Below are positions 54,750 through 64,000 of a stretch of DNA of 64,000 nucleotides, piece after piece. Position 1 is the first letter of the stretch, and the number at the start of each line of letters is the position of its first letter. Under the pieces are notes generated by a model that saw nothing but the letters and a program-made list of their open reading frames with translations, was not told where the DNA came from and searched no databases. A program made the translations under genes and the position numbers. The stretch is from Capronia americana (taxonomy: Eukaryota > Ascomycota > Eurotiomycetes > Chaetothyriales > Herpotrichiellaceae): contig JADWQD010000006.1 of the NCBI GenBank assembly GCA_016110215.1, positions 620,001 through 684,000 of the forward strand, given 5' to 3'.

Positions 54750-55189
54750 GTCGAATCGACTCCAAATCCCAGGTGCAAACTGGCCTTCTGGAGAGGGAAA
54801 TTAGTGATTCAGAGCTGAGAGGGATGGAATGATAGCAGCATCGCCGAAACGTGGTTAATATGCGACATCCCACTTCTTTGTCACACGCGACACGAGCACA
54901 GCCTGCATGGCACAAGGCGACGCGGAGCCTGGCCAGGCGGTCTCTGGACTTGGCATTCATTGCCTTCCGAGACTTGGTGGCAGATTCCGTGTTCTGGGCG
55001 CGCCCGATACGAGCTCAGCCGGTTGTGGCAGAGGCAACTGGCAGCCTGGCCAGGCATCCGCACAGACAGGTTCTGGACATAATGACACCGCCCATCATCC
55101 GTTCACCAAGCGGAAGGCACAACCCATTAAATCAAATGGAGTCGCAAAGTTTCGATTTGTTGATGTTGCAACCCGTTAACTAATACACC
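54750..55189. promoter_or_regulatory. shared promoter of gasdermin-like and CHAT genes
   Basis: This 440-bp interval drives both divergent genes, consistent with co-expression of a protease and its substrate. It contains an imperfect inner duplication (GCCTGGCCAGGC near 54930 and 55047). Confidence 0.5.
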
Positions 55190-58100
55190 ATGCGACGCTT
55201 CCATCGAAAAGCAAAGGTTGGAACAAGTCGAGTGGTCGGACACAAGCACACCGGCGATGACCATAGCGACATGATATTAAAGCTTACAGCTGATCTTTTG
55301 GAGCAACTTCACAATGAGGTCGTGCGTTGGCTATCTGAATCCTCCGAACGCAAGATCGACGTTCTGCAATCATCAAACAACGATCCGAATACCTCATCAG
55401 GTACCTTAGAAGGTGAAGATTCTGTTCCTGCCTTGCAGCCGATTAGCGAGAGTGTACAGAATGACCACAACACCGTGGAATCTAGTGCGATCAAGGATAC
55501 GTCCGAAAAGGGCGTGGCGGCTAGTATTGTCGAACAGGAATCTCGTGGTCCGTGTATACGGGAAGCTAGCAAGAAGTTGTACGACAGCCTCACCACACAT
55601 CAACCAAGTCTCGACGAGGGATTGGTCGGCCTGCTAGCTGAGGATCTTTCCCAAGAGAAGCAATACCGTCGCCTGGTTCCCAACTTGGCTGTCGATCTCC
55701 TGAGACTCCTACTCTTGTGGATTGACAGAGAATCACATACCGCCAAAGTTCATGTTGAACGTTTGAGTCTCGCACTGAGTCTGTATGTCGCGGATACTGG
55801 TGCGGCTTTCGACATACCTGGCACCGTGGCTGGAGTGCAGACTGCGATCGACTTATGCTTTTCTATCCCTGTGCGCGAGACTGCATCTGGCGCAGCAGCA
55901 CTCATGGATATGGGAAACGTTTGCCTAGCTCTATACATGTCAACCAAGCAAAAGGATTGGCTAGACCGTGCTATTGAGGTGAGGAGACGCACTGTAACCC
56001 TGCAAGATAGGCTCTCCGTCGACGATACAGCGCAGAAGCCACGGATCGAAGACCGGTGCGAAACCTATCGAAGTCTAGCTCACATGCAATTGCTCTGCCT
56101 TCCCAATGACAGCGATCGAGCTCTGGATGAGGCAGCCGCTCGCTGCAAGCTTGCACTCGACCTTGCACCCAAGGATGATGAAGCTCAGGAATTGCGCAGG
56201 AAGATATTCGAGACCTTGTACATCTCGTTAAGGCAACGGAAGCATTCAGGCTTTGCTGAACGGTTTGAGTTGATCAGTGCAAGTCTCGGAGTTCTGCAAT
56301 CGACACCCGATCCATCTCCGGAGCTTCAAGAGAGATTAATTCCTGTTCTGGTCGAATTATCGATTTTCTATTCGTTCCGATACGTCGAGTTGCCCGAGTT
56401 CGACCCAATTACGGGGAAGAGACTGAAAGAAATACCGGACGAGAAGGCTTGCTTCGAGAACGATGTCTTCAAAATCGTACAAGACAGGATCAACCAGGAA
56501 GTTGCGGCAGTCAGGCAAGGGCGCAGGAGCGCTCAGGAGGTTCAGGCAAACTTCGCAGAAACATCTGACGCATATTACACGGCGTACCAAGAGAAAAGCG
56601 TCTTTTTCGCACTTGGTGCGGCCATCGAACTGGGCAACGTCGCTGTGCTCCTGTCGAGGCCAGGCGAGAAAGCCCGAAATGATGCTCTGCTGAGCCAAGC
56701 AGAGAAACTCATGGAACACGTCCACTGCACGTCCAACCCCGGCTTCGTGAATCCGGCAATCCACTATATGGAGACGTCGATTGCTGATATGTCTGATGAC
56801 TCACCTGTTGACTATGTCAACGCCTTTCGTCGATATGGTCGCCTGCTGCTTAGCGCCTACGAGCAGACGTACGCGGCCGGTCTTCTCGACGATGCGATCG
56901 AAACAGTCCGCAAGCATACTGACCCGACGAAACCCGATAAGGGGAACGCGGCAATCGGTGCGGTCGACAACATCAGTTGGCTTCATGCCATGCAGACGCT
57001 GGCCAGATGCCACGAGGCAAGATTTCTGCGCAACTCCAAACCGGAGGATTCAGAAACTGCGAGCTGGATCGCTGGGACAGCCTGTGACGTCGCCCAAGAG
57101 GAGCATCTTTTTGCGGCAGAGAGGCCCAGCGAAGTCGGCGTCTCCCTGCTCTGGACTTATGGCAAGATTATGCTCACGCGGTACCGGCAGTTGGGGACTG
57201 CCTCATTGCTCAAGGGCAGCATCATGAACCTCGAATCGTGCATGAAACTCACATCGATTCAGTGCATGGAATGGCCCGACAGATCCGAGACGCTCAGCGA
57301 CGCGTACCGAGAACTGATGAAGCTCGAGAATGTGGACGTGAATCGAACCCATGCCATGCTTAGGCTCGAGCTGCCGTACATCGAGCTGAAAGCGGAGGGC
57401 AACGAATACGGAGATGTCTCAGATGCCTTGGGAATGCACACTCTTGTCGCGCGGAGTCTTCAGGCCCCGGCTCGGTTTACCAGCGGCGATTTGCTTCGGA
57501 ACAGTCCTATCCTGCTACAAAACCTGAGGATGAAATTCGCGTGTTACGCACGCATAGCCATCAAGCTTGCGGACCTCTTGGAAGAGTCTGCCCAAACAGT
57601 ACGAGCACGTCTTATCGAGCCCGCCACGCAAGGAGAGCAGGGCGGGAAGTCATCAGGCAAACAACTGCCGCCCGATTCTGCCGGAAAAGAGTCCGTGCAG
57701 ACCCTGATTGATCGAGCCTATGGCAAACAATTCAAACCTTTCAAGTGGGACAAACCTTCTCCGACGAACGAGCTGGAGATGGCCGAGCTATGGTCGCGCA
57801 ATGCGCTGAAGTACTATCGCGAGGTGGCAGAGTCGCCCGAGTGCAGTGCGCTGGACAGAATCAACGCCGCCTTTTGTGCGTCGAAGCTACTTGTGGCCGA
57901 GGGTAACGAGGTTGACGCATGGCTGCTGATCGACCGCGCTGTAAAGCTCCTGGCGGCCGTGGAATTCATCGCTCTCACGTTGAAAGATCAGGAGTATCTC
58001 CTGCAACGACTATCCGGTCTACCTGGCTGGGCTGCCACTTTGGCCTTGAGGGCCGGGAAACCGGCGAGTGAAGTGATGGGACTGCTAGAAATGACAAGAG

Positions 58101-59686
58101 CCAGGATCACCGGCATGGCTCTGGACCTGCGGAGAGATCTGTCGCTTCTGGCCGAAACCGATCCACACGCCGCCGCCGAGTACGAGAAGATTGCCAAGTC
58201 TCTTCTGAGTCGCGGAGCGAGTGGAACCACTCGAGTGGTCGTCTTTGAACGCAATGGTGCATTCATGGCACAGCGACTGAGTCCGGCTGCAGGGGACTTG
58301 AAGAGAGCTGCCCATTTGAAGGTTATTGCACAGCAATTGCATGACACCGTGGACAAGAAAAGAGATGCTGATATTAAGGCTACTACGCATGCCGCACTGG
58401 ACTTGAAAGGAGATGCTGATATCAAGGACTCAGCACACCAATTGCATGACGCCGTGCAAAAGCAATTGGTCGTATCGCCCAGCGCAACTCTGCCAGGAAC
58501 AACGACTGATGGCCCTTTAGTATCCTTTGTGACCACAGACCTCGGGAGCCACGCTATCATGGTCACCAGCGCGGGAATTGAATCCATGCCACTTCCAAAA
58601 CTACTGAAATCGGATATTGACGCCAATCTGCAGTTACTGATCGGCCCGAATGCGCTGTACAAAGGATTGGCCAGCACAGAATACGATCGAAACGCCAGGC
58701 TGAGCATCCTCCTAGAATGGTTATGGTGTTGCGCCGTCGGTCCTGTGCTCGAGTCTCTGGGCATGATCCGCCCCATCGATGCTGAAGCGGTTTCCCTGCC
58801 CAGGATCTGGTGGGTCAACGGCGGCGCGCTGTCGGCGTTCCCGCTTCACGCGGCAGGTAAGTATGGAGTCGGAGCGGATTCGACAGACAATGCCATGTCC
58901 CAGGTCGTCTCGTCATACGCTTCGAGTCTCCGAATGCTCGACTATCTCCGCACACTCGCCAACAGGTCTTCTCGCCTGGGCGGCGCAGAGCAACGAGAAG
59001 CTGTGATCGTGTCCATGTCTACTACGCATGGCATGGCGCCACTCCCGTTCGCGGCCCAAGAGGCCAATGCTGTACAGGAGTGCTTGCGCCGCGGCGGTTG
59101 GGGGTGCTCTTCTTCTTCCGCCGTGAATGCTGCCACAGTCCTGGAACAGCCTTCCAAAGAGGACCTAGTCGACCGCCTCCTCGGCGGCGCGACGGCGGGC
59201 ATGTTGCACTTGATCTGCCACGGGCAGGCAGACCAGGTGAGTCCCTCGGAGAGCTATCTTGTGCTGGACAACACCGCCCACGACGCCGCGGAGCGACTGA
59301 GCATCGAGGAGATCGGCAGCGTGAAGACCTCGGGCGCGCAACTCGCCTACCTGTCCGCGTGCTCGTCCGCCGAGCACGGGAACCTCGGTCTGATCGACGA
59401 GGTCATCCATCTGGCCAACGGCTTCCAGATGATCGGTGTGCCCAGGGTGGTTGCTACGTTGTGGCCTGTGGACGATGAAGCGTCCGCGACCATCGCTGCG
59501 CAATTCTACGAAACCCTGACCCGGCCCCGGACCCTGACCGCTGCTTGGGAAGATGCAACGACCCGCTGGAATACGGCGGAAGCGCTGCACACGGCCGTGA
59601 AATCGTACATGGAGACGGACGACGGGATCAGTTCCAACGTAGAGTCTTTTCTATCTTGGGTCCCGCTTGTGCATTATGGTATATAA
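55190..59686 (+). CDS. large helical/TPR-like protein with C-terminal CHAT protease domain
   Basis: This intronless protein has 1498 residues. Residues about 1-130 are a polar leader. Residues about 130-1050 are almost wholly helical, with TPR-like pairs (LDEAAARCKLALDLAPKDDEAQELR is the clearest). A linker follows that holds about three imperfect 16-19-residue repeats (ADIK..H..L type, about residues 1043-1093). The C-terminal 350 residues are a CHAT domain, a caspase-like protease fold. The catalytic pair is intact: His1344 in LICHGQA and Cys1391 in LSACSSAE, followed by GFQMIGVPRVVATLWPVDDEA. In such proteins the repeats sense a signal and the protease cuts a partner. The partner here is probably the divergent gasdermin-like product. 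There is no nucleotide-binding (NACHT/NB-ARC) module, so it is not a standard NLR. Confidence 0.9.
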   Translation: MRRFHRKAKVGTSRVVGHKHTGDDHSDMILKLTADLLEQLHNEVVRWLSESSERKIDVLQSSNNDPNTSSGTLEGEDSVPALQPISESVQNDHNTVESSAIKDTSEKGVAASIVEQESRGPCIREASKKLYDSLTTHQPSLDEGLVGLLAEDLSQEKQYRRLVPNLAVDLLRLLLLWIDRESHTAKVHVERLSLALSLYVADTGAAFDIPGTVAGVQTAIDLCFSIPVRETASGAAALMDMGNVCLALYMSTKQKDWLDRAIEVRRRTVTLQDRLSVDDTAQKPRIEDRCETYRSLAHMQLLCLPNDSDRALDEAAARCKLALDLAPKDDEAQELRRKIFETLYISLRQRKHSGFAERFELISASLGVLQSTPDPSPELQERLIPVLVELSIFYSFRYVELPEFDPITGKRLKEIPDEKACFENDVFKIVQDRINQEVAAVRQGRRSAQEVQANFAETSDAYYTAYQEKSVFFALGAAIELGNVAVLLSRPGEKARNDALLSQAEKLMEHVHCTSNPGFVNPAIHYMETSIADMSDDSPVDYVNAFRRYGRLLLSAYEQTYAAGLLDDAIETVRKHTDPTKPDKGNAAIGAVDNISWLHAMQTLARCHEARFLRNSKPEDSETASWIAGTACDVAQEEHLFAAERPSEVGVSLLWTYGKIMLTRYRQLGTASLLKGSIMNLESCMKLTSIQCMEWPDRSETLSDAYRELMKLENVDVNRTHAMLRLELPYIELKAEGNEYGDVSDALGMHTLVARSLQAPARFTSGDLLRNSPILLQNLRMKFACYARIAIKLADLLEESAQTVRARLIEPATQGEQGGKSSGKQLPPDSAGKESVQTLIDRAYGKQFKPFKWDKPSPTNELEMAELWSRNALKYYREVAESPECSALDRINAAFCASKLLVAEGNEVDAWLLIDRAVKLLAAVEFIALTLKDQEYLLQRLSGLPGWAATLALRAGKPASEVMGLLEMTRARITGMALDLRRDLSLLAETDPHAAAEYEKIAKSLLSRGASGTTRVVVFERNGAFMAQRLSPAAGDLKRAAHLKVIAQQLHDTVDKKRDADIKATTHAALDLKGDADIKDSAHQLHDAVQKQLVVSPSATLPGTTTDGPLVSFVTTDLGSHAIMVTSAGIESMPLPKLLKSDIDANLQLLIGPNALYKGLASTEYDRNARLSILLEWLWCCAVGPVLESLGMIRPIDAEAVSLPRIWWVNGGALSAFPLHAAGKYGVGADSTDNAMSQVVSSYASSLRMLDYLRTLANRSSRLGGAEQREAVIVSMSTTHGMAPLPFAAQEANAVQECLRRGGWGCSSSSAVNAATVLEQPSKEDLVDRLLGGATAGMLHLICHGQADQVSPSESYLVLDNTAHDAAERLSIEEIGSVKTSGAQLAYLSACSSAEHGNLGLIDEVIHLANGFQMIGVPRVVATLWPVDDEASATIAAQFYETLTRPRTLTAAWEDATTRWNTAEALHTAVKSYMETDDGISSNVESFLSWVPLVHYGI

Positions 59687-60675
59687 TCCTGCGGAGCGTA
59701 GCGTAGCAGGATATTACAGACAAAATGTTTAATTACCTCGTAACTAACCCGAATTGACGGCCTAACAAATCACCCTTTTGTGTCCGCTTACGGCGCGTCT
59801 GCCATAATACAGCAAAAGCTGGTGACGCCTCTTCTTCGAGAATCCCGTAAACCCACCAATATACCCTGGTTGCTCGGTACATAGGACTGTACTCTACCAG
59901 CACCGTCTGATCCTTGCGACTTTCCTCCCATCGCATTACTAAGGCTCTACGCAAAGATTTACGGCCCAGGAGAGATGTGACTGTAACGGCATGTAATGTT
60001 GGACGCGGGCGGGGAGCCAGCTCGTCATAGACGTACAGCACTGTACCATCGACGCCGACGTTTCGCCTAGTTCTACTGCAACGGGAGTGGAAGTGGAAGT
60101 GGAAGTGGCCTTACTGTAGTAATATCCATCACATCTCGTCAGATTAAGCACGGTACCTTCTATTCGATAATTATCGGGTTCTCTAATTAAATTCGGCGGG
60201 ATATCTCTCGGCTGAAGTGAAATGCAACGCAACGCAACGCAATGCAATGCAACCTGCCGTCCAGCTCTCGATCCATTCTCCTTCTATGATTACGTGCTTG
60301 GATTCATGGACGTTCGGTATATATGTCGCATCTAGTATGCACCGTCGGAGCGAAAGGGGCGCGCTTCTCGGTCGCCTGGCCCATCAAGCGTCAGGCGTCA
60401 AGCGTCAAGCGTCAAGCGGTGGAAAATCTGCTCGTCGCTCCCTTTGGGCGCGTCCTGCCGGTGTCGCCTTTAAAGTATTAACATGTACAGCAAGTCATGT
60501 GAGAAACTTTGCACTAGCTTTATTACTTATCACTTTGTATAATATGTACCACCCCATACTTCGACAACACTGTGTATACCAACAAACGACGGAAGCCGGA
60601 AGTGATAGAGCGCATGCATGCACACACCGATCGGATCCTGTCTTCTGAGGTCATGGACGGATATACATAGTTTGA
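59687..60675. other. intergenic with short tandem repeats
   Basis: No gene is supported. Short tandem runs occur: GGAAGT hexamers (60083-60107), GCAAC/GCAAT pentamers (60223-60252) and GCGTCAA heptamers (60389-60418). Confidence 0.5.
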
Positions 60676-62655
60676 TCAGTACTTGATAAATAATCGCTTA
60701 ATCACCCATTGATCTTCTCCTGGAAGCGGATCTTTGACCAAGAGTGCCCAAATCCCTCCGACAGCCCGAGGCCCTACCAAGGCCTTCCTTACCCTTCTAG
60801 AGCTGGGGATGCCAAAGGGAGGTGTCGTTGCGATTGACGGGTTCAATGGCAAGTCTTGCCAACTTGACTTGGCGTCGATGATTTGTGGATCGGCCATTCG
60901 CCGCGGCGCGGTCGAGGGGATCAGCCCGGGTCGGTCATCTAGATCTCGAGACAGAGTCGGCGGCGGCTGGAATAGGGAGATCTCGAACTTTCCTTCGGCA
61001 TTGATGGATGCAGGGGGCGGGTGGTCGGTAAGGGCAATCAGCTCGTCACCTGAGGGCGTCGCAGGCGTGATCCCGTCTGCCGTTGTCGTGTAAGGGGAGG
61101 ATAGGTCGTCCCTATTGCCATCATCATCGTCCTTCACCTTCTGCTCCTCTGCGTCCTTTTCTTCTTCCTCTTCACCGTCCTCCCCTTCTTCAATCGCGAT
61201 GATCCGCGCAGCCACGGCAGCAACGGCCTCGGCGTGCCACAAATTCTCTCGGCGTCGCTTCACCTCGTCTCTCCGCAGCAAGCCCAGCGCTGCTCGTCGC
61301 AGGACCGGGTGACGGCATCTGATGGCAGCCCAGTACAATGGCGCAATGACTTCGGTCTCGAAGCTAAATATGTATTCGCCGCCAGCAGTCGTGCTACTCG
61401 CGCCGCTCTGTTGTTGCATCGCATCGATGGCGGCACCTCCGTGGGCGATAATGGCCGAGAACGAGCCAAGCCGGGAATCGAATGCCTCGTCACTCGGTTC
61501 GGGCCCCAGATCGACCCACAGCTTGAGCGCTTCACGGTACATTCGAAGTAGCGGAATCGTCCTGGACGGCTGGGCCGACAGTGGCAAGCTGACGACCAAG
61601 GTTGTGAACGCGACATCCCACTGCTCCAGTGCGGTGAGAAGTTGTTGTCGGGTGCTTTGCAGTGACTCTGTGTAGGGGGTGTCGAGAACTTTGTAATACT
61701 GCGCCGTGGCAGCATTTAGATAAGGCACTGCCGCATCTGCCAGGTGATACAGCTGATCTCGAGCGTGTTCGATGGATGTTAGTCCGGTAGCTCCCAGCAG
61801 GGCGGACAAAGGTGAGGGAGGTGTTGTTGATGATTCTGCTCGACAAACGTGCGGGATTGGAGGAGGGATTCTGCCGAACAAAAAGGAGGGAAGGCTCAGC
61901 CTGGTATACATGGGCACAAGGTAGCGTTTGAGCATGGTCAAAAAGTTCGGGTTCGCATCTTGCGTGACGCTGGCGAGCATTTTTCTGCCCTGTTCGATAT
62001 GCATGTGCGATTCCCTCTCATTCCCTCTCAGAAACTCGATGCAGATGAAGAGTATGCATGCTATTAGCGGGGTCATGCCCGTGGACATGCCAACCTCGTC
62101 CGGGCTAGGCCTCCACGATTGAAGAGCGTTGATAGCCTTTCCATATTCGATGAGCCCAAGTTTCTCGTCAAGTGTCACAACAGCGTGTCGTCGCGATTGT
62201 GGCCCACCACCTTGATGTGCATTGACGGCGTGTAAATGGAACCTGCTCACTGCCAGTACCGCATGTTTGATGGCCGGCTCCTGGTTGCATAGGGGAATGA
62301 CCATATTCGCCCAGAAGTCGGTGTTCATGTCGCCGCCGAGCGCGGCCGAGGACCTTTTCAGATAGAAGTCAAACGCGCGAATCTCATCTTGCGACTGGAA
62401 TTCAGGCGACGAGCGGACCGGTCTACCCACACTGAGGCGGGTGGATCTACTGCCGACGGACTGATTCGGTGATTGTCGGGGGACGGGATAGCCATCGCAT
62501 GTTCGGCCTGTGGTGACGCAGCGGAGACAGAATGGTCGTTGTTCGTCGCATTTGACTCGGCGTACCCTGCATGTCAGGCAACCCGTGCGCACCTTCTTGC
62601 TGCCTTTTCGACGCCCAGCGGTGAGGGGAGTCGCAGGGCACGCACCGGCGCTCAT
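60676..62655 (-). CDS. Zn2Cys6 transcription factor
   Basis: This is an intronless 659-residue regulator. The zinc-cluster ligands are Cys26, 29, 36, 43, 46 and 53 (spacing 2-6-6-2-6), preceded by basic GRRKGSKKVRTG, the arrangement of the GCLTCRxRRxKCDE subgroup. The following region (DEIRAFDFYLKRSSAALGG, then HAVLAVSRFHLHAV) is the fungal-specific domain of the PF11951-type regulators. A long acidic run (about residues 480-510, EEGEDGEEEEE) lies in a disordered C-terminal third and could be an activation region. Family relatives sit in both secondary-metabolite clusters and general regulation. No biosynthetic genes are next to it here. The start is the first Met before the zinc cluster. Confidence 0.88.
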   Translation of the reverse strand: MSAGACPATPLTAGRRKGSKKVRTGCLTCRVRRVKCDEQRPFCLRCVTTGRTCDGYPVPRQSPNQSVGSRSTRLSVGRPVRSSPEFQSQDEIRAFDFYLKRSSAALGGDMNTDFWANMVIPLCNQEPAIKHAVLAVSRFHLHAVNAHQGGGPQSRRHAVVTLDEKLGLIEYGKAINALQSWRPSPDEVGMSTGMTPLIACILFICIEFLRGNERESHMHIEQGRKMLASVTQDANPNFLTMLKRYLVPMYTRLSLPSFLFGRIPPPIPHVCRAESSTTPPSPLSALLGATGLTSIEHARDQLYHLADAAVPYLNAATAQYYKVLDTPYTESLQSTRQQLLTALEQWDVAFTTLVVSLPLSAQPSRTIPLLRMYREALKLWVDLGPEPSDEAFDSRLGSFSAIIAHGGAAIDAMQQQSGASSTTAGGEYIFSFETEVIAPLYWAAIRCRHPVLRRAALGLLRRDEVKRRRENLWHAEAVAAVAARIIAIEEGEDGEEEEEKDAEEQKVKDDDDGNRDDLSSPYTTTADGITPATPSGDELIALTDHPPPASINAEGKFEISLFQPPPTLSRDLDDRPGLIPSTAPRRMADPQIIDAKSSWQDLPLNPSIATTPPFGIPSSRRVRKALVGPRAVGGIWALLVKDPLPGEDQWVIKRLFIKY

Positions 62656-64000
62656 GGCGACCGGTGTCGGTAATTATAATGGTGTTGTGAGTACGAGTGA
62701 ACGACGATGAGCAAGTGAAGTGCTAAACTCGGCCGGTAGGGCTGAAGCAGTGACGCCATGGCAGCCAAGAAAGCCGGGGTATTGGAAACAGGAGATTGTG
62801 ATCGATGACTATGTATGAAGGACAACGGACAGCATGTACAAATAAGAGCTTAAACATATGTCGCGGCTTTCCTTGAACCACTAAAGACCACCGATTCCTA
62901 CCCAGCCCTTGCACAGCCTCAATAGAGGAGGCTACATGTCCCCGCGACGTGGCGTCCTTCTACCAGAGCGTAAAACTTGAGAAACCAGCGACATCGGGCC
63001 TGTACACGACGGTGCTGGGCATTGTGTGATTGTGACGTGGACATGTTATGCTGGTCATGGTAGTAAGTCATTATAGTTGTGATGCGTCCATAGACAGACG
63101 AGGAAGGAAGGTAGGGGGGTAATTAGGAAACGTCGAAACGCTGTTGCCTGCAAATGTGACTCGAGATGAAGAGGACGGAATCTATCAGTCCCAGCAGTAC
63201 TTATACCAACTTCCTCAGTGAGGCAGAATTAGAACAGAACTTCTAGGAGAGTTTTACTTCACAAGTCGAGCGACCATAACGATAATAAGGAATCAGAGAG
63301 CGAGCGGGCCAATCGCCGTTTATCCTCGACATGCCCCCCCATGCTGTCCGCTAGCACGATTCTAGGCCTAGTCGCCGATAATCTCGAGCTTAAGTGTAAG
63401 CTTTGTGATTGATTTATATATTCTCTTTCTTCCGAGAGGCCAGCCCTTAATTTGACTATGGACTGGCCACCAGGGCCGGGCCTTCTGTCATGGCTTGCTT
63501 GCTGCTACGCCCCGCATCATGAGCTCCAGCATGTTGATGGGAACGATTCCACTTCACCACGATCCACAGACTCGCGTAACAGCGACTGGTCAGGTCGGTC
63601 TCAAGCATCAAGGGCAGAATGCCAATACCCATCATGGGCTCCCGCATTACTAGGAACAGGTCTGTTGGCATGTTCTTTCCGAAACGAGGATTCCAGTCTG
63701 AGCCACGAAAACACGTTAATCCGGAGACCCTAGGTTGGTTCGACGGGGCTCCATGGGCCTGGTCGAGCCAACAGAGAGACTGAACCGAGTTCCAATATTT
63801 ACTATGTGTAGAGAATGTCTTCCTTCTCTCTCTCCGCAGCCGCGTCACCTCAGTCAACCACCCCGCCTCAGTCACTCGCCAGCGATATAAATTCTCAGTC
63901 ATGCCGTGACCGACTGAGATGTACCCGGCCTGCCTTCTCCCACTCAGACCATGGCCACCCAGCATCCCTCGAGGCAGGGCAAGCCAGTTCCGGAGACCGT
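62656..64000. other. right-hand end, no supported gene
   Basis: About 1.3 kb lies beyond the regulator start. Two overlapping frames on opposite strands (63452..63733 and 63456..63965) have no domain. The sequence from about 63940 on the plus strand may enter a gene that continues outside the window, but this cannot be decided. Confidence 0.4.

Noticed and set aside
54301..54960. 219-codon minus-strand frame overlapping the gasdermin-like gene
   Set aside because: It is a different frame of the same strand, Arg/Pro-rich, and clearly a shadow of the 280-residue protein.
1..64000. CRISPR array, bacterial operon or viral genome
   Set aside because: Introns, fungal protein families and gene spacing show nuclear fungal DNA; no regularly spaced repeats with unique spacers are present.

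Overview
The window is nuclear DNA of a filamentous ascomycete (Pezizomycotina). The genes have short GT..AG introns of about 45 to 230 bp. The families are typical of that group: Zn2Cys6 regulators, HET-domain proteins, a GH72 glucanosyltransferase, a MARVEL-domain protein, DUF6536 membrane proteins, ALG2 and EME1. Intergenic stretches are about 0.3 to 2 kb. I cannot name the genus. Exon joins were built by hand so that splice sites keep the frame; boundaries may be off by a base or two, and start codons are inferred.

0-10 kb: a DUF6536-type membrane protein, a Cys-rich secreted GPI-type protein, and a HET-domain gene broken into two halves. About 2.7 kb containing an intact aldehyde dehydrogenase gene separates the HET halves. 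10-18 kb: a FAD monooxygenase head-to-head with a Zn2Cys6 regulator, then a large fungal membrane protein. 18-27 kb: housekeeping genes, namely EME1 (Holliday-junction nuclease partner), ALG2 (N-glycan mannosyltransferase), a GH72 cell-wall glucanosyltransferase and a MARVEL protein. 28-41 kb: a WD40 protein, a regulator with a fungal transcription-factor domain but no zinc cluster, a protein with a riboflavin-kinase-like C-terminus, a second FAD monooxygenase, a BDH1-like zinc dehydrogenase and an intact HET protein. 41.4-43.5 kb is a gene-free island of short tandem repeats with an assembly gap.

43.5-53.5 kb holds a mitochondrial P5C dehydrogenase, a DapA-family (4-hydroxy-2-oxoglutarate-type) aldolase, a Zn2Cys6 regulator and an amino-acid permease. 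Together they look like part of a proline/hydroxyproline catabolic neighbourhood (inference).

53.9-59.7 kb is the most interesting locus. A small protein that resembles fungal gasdermins (RCD-1/HET-Q1 type) is divergently paired, across 440 bp, with a 1498-residue protein carrying N-terminal helical/TPR-like sequence and a C-terminal CHAT caspase-like protease domain with an intact His/Cys pair. This has the layout of a protease plus pore-forming effector for regulated cell death. The gasdermin-like gene ends inside a 56-bp tandem repeat that copies its last codons and stop. The window closes with another Zn2Cys6 regulator and about 1.3 kb without a recognisable gene.
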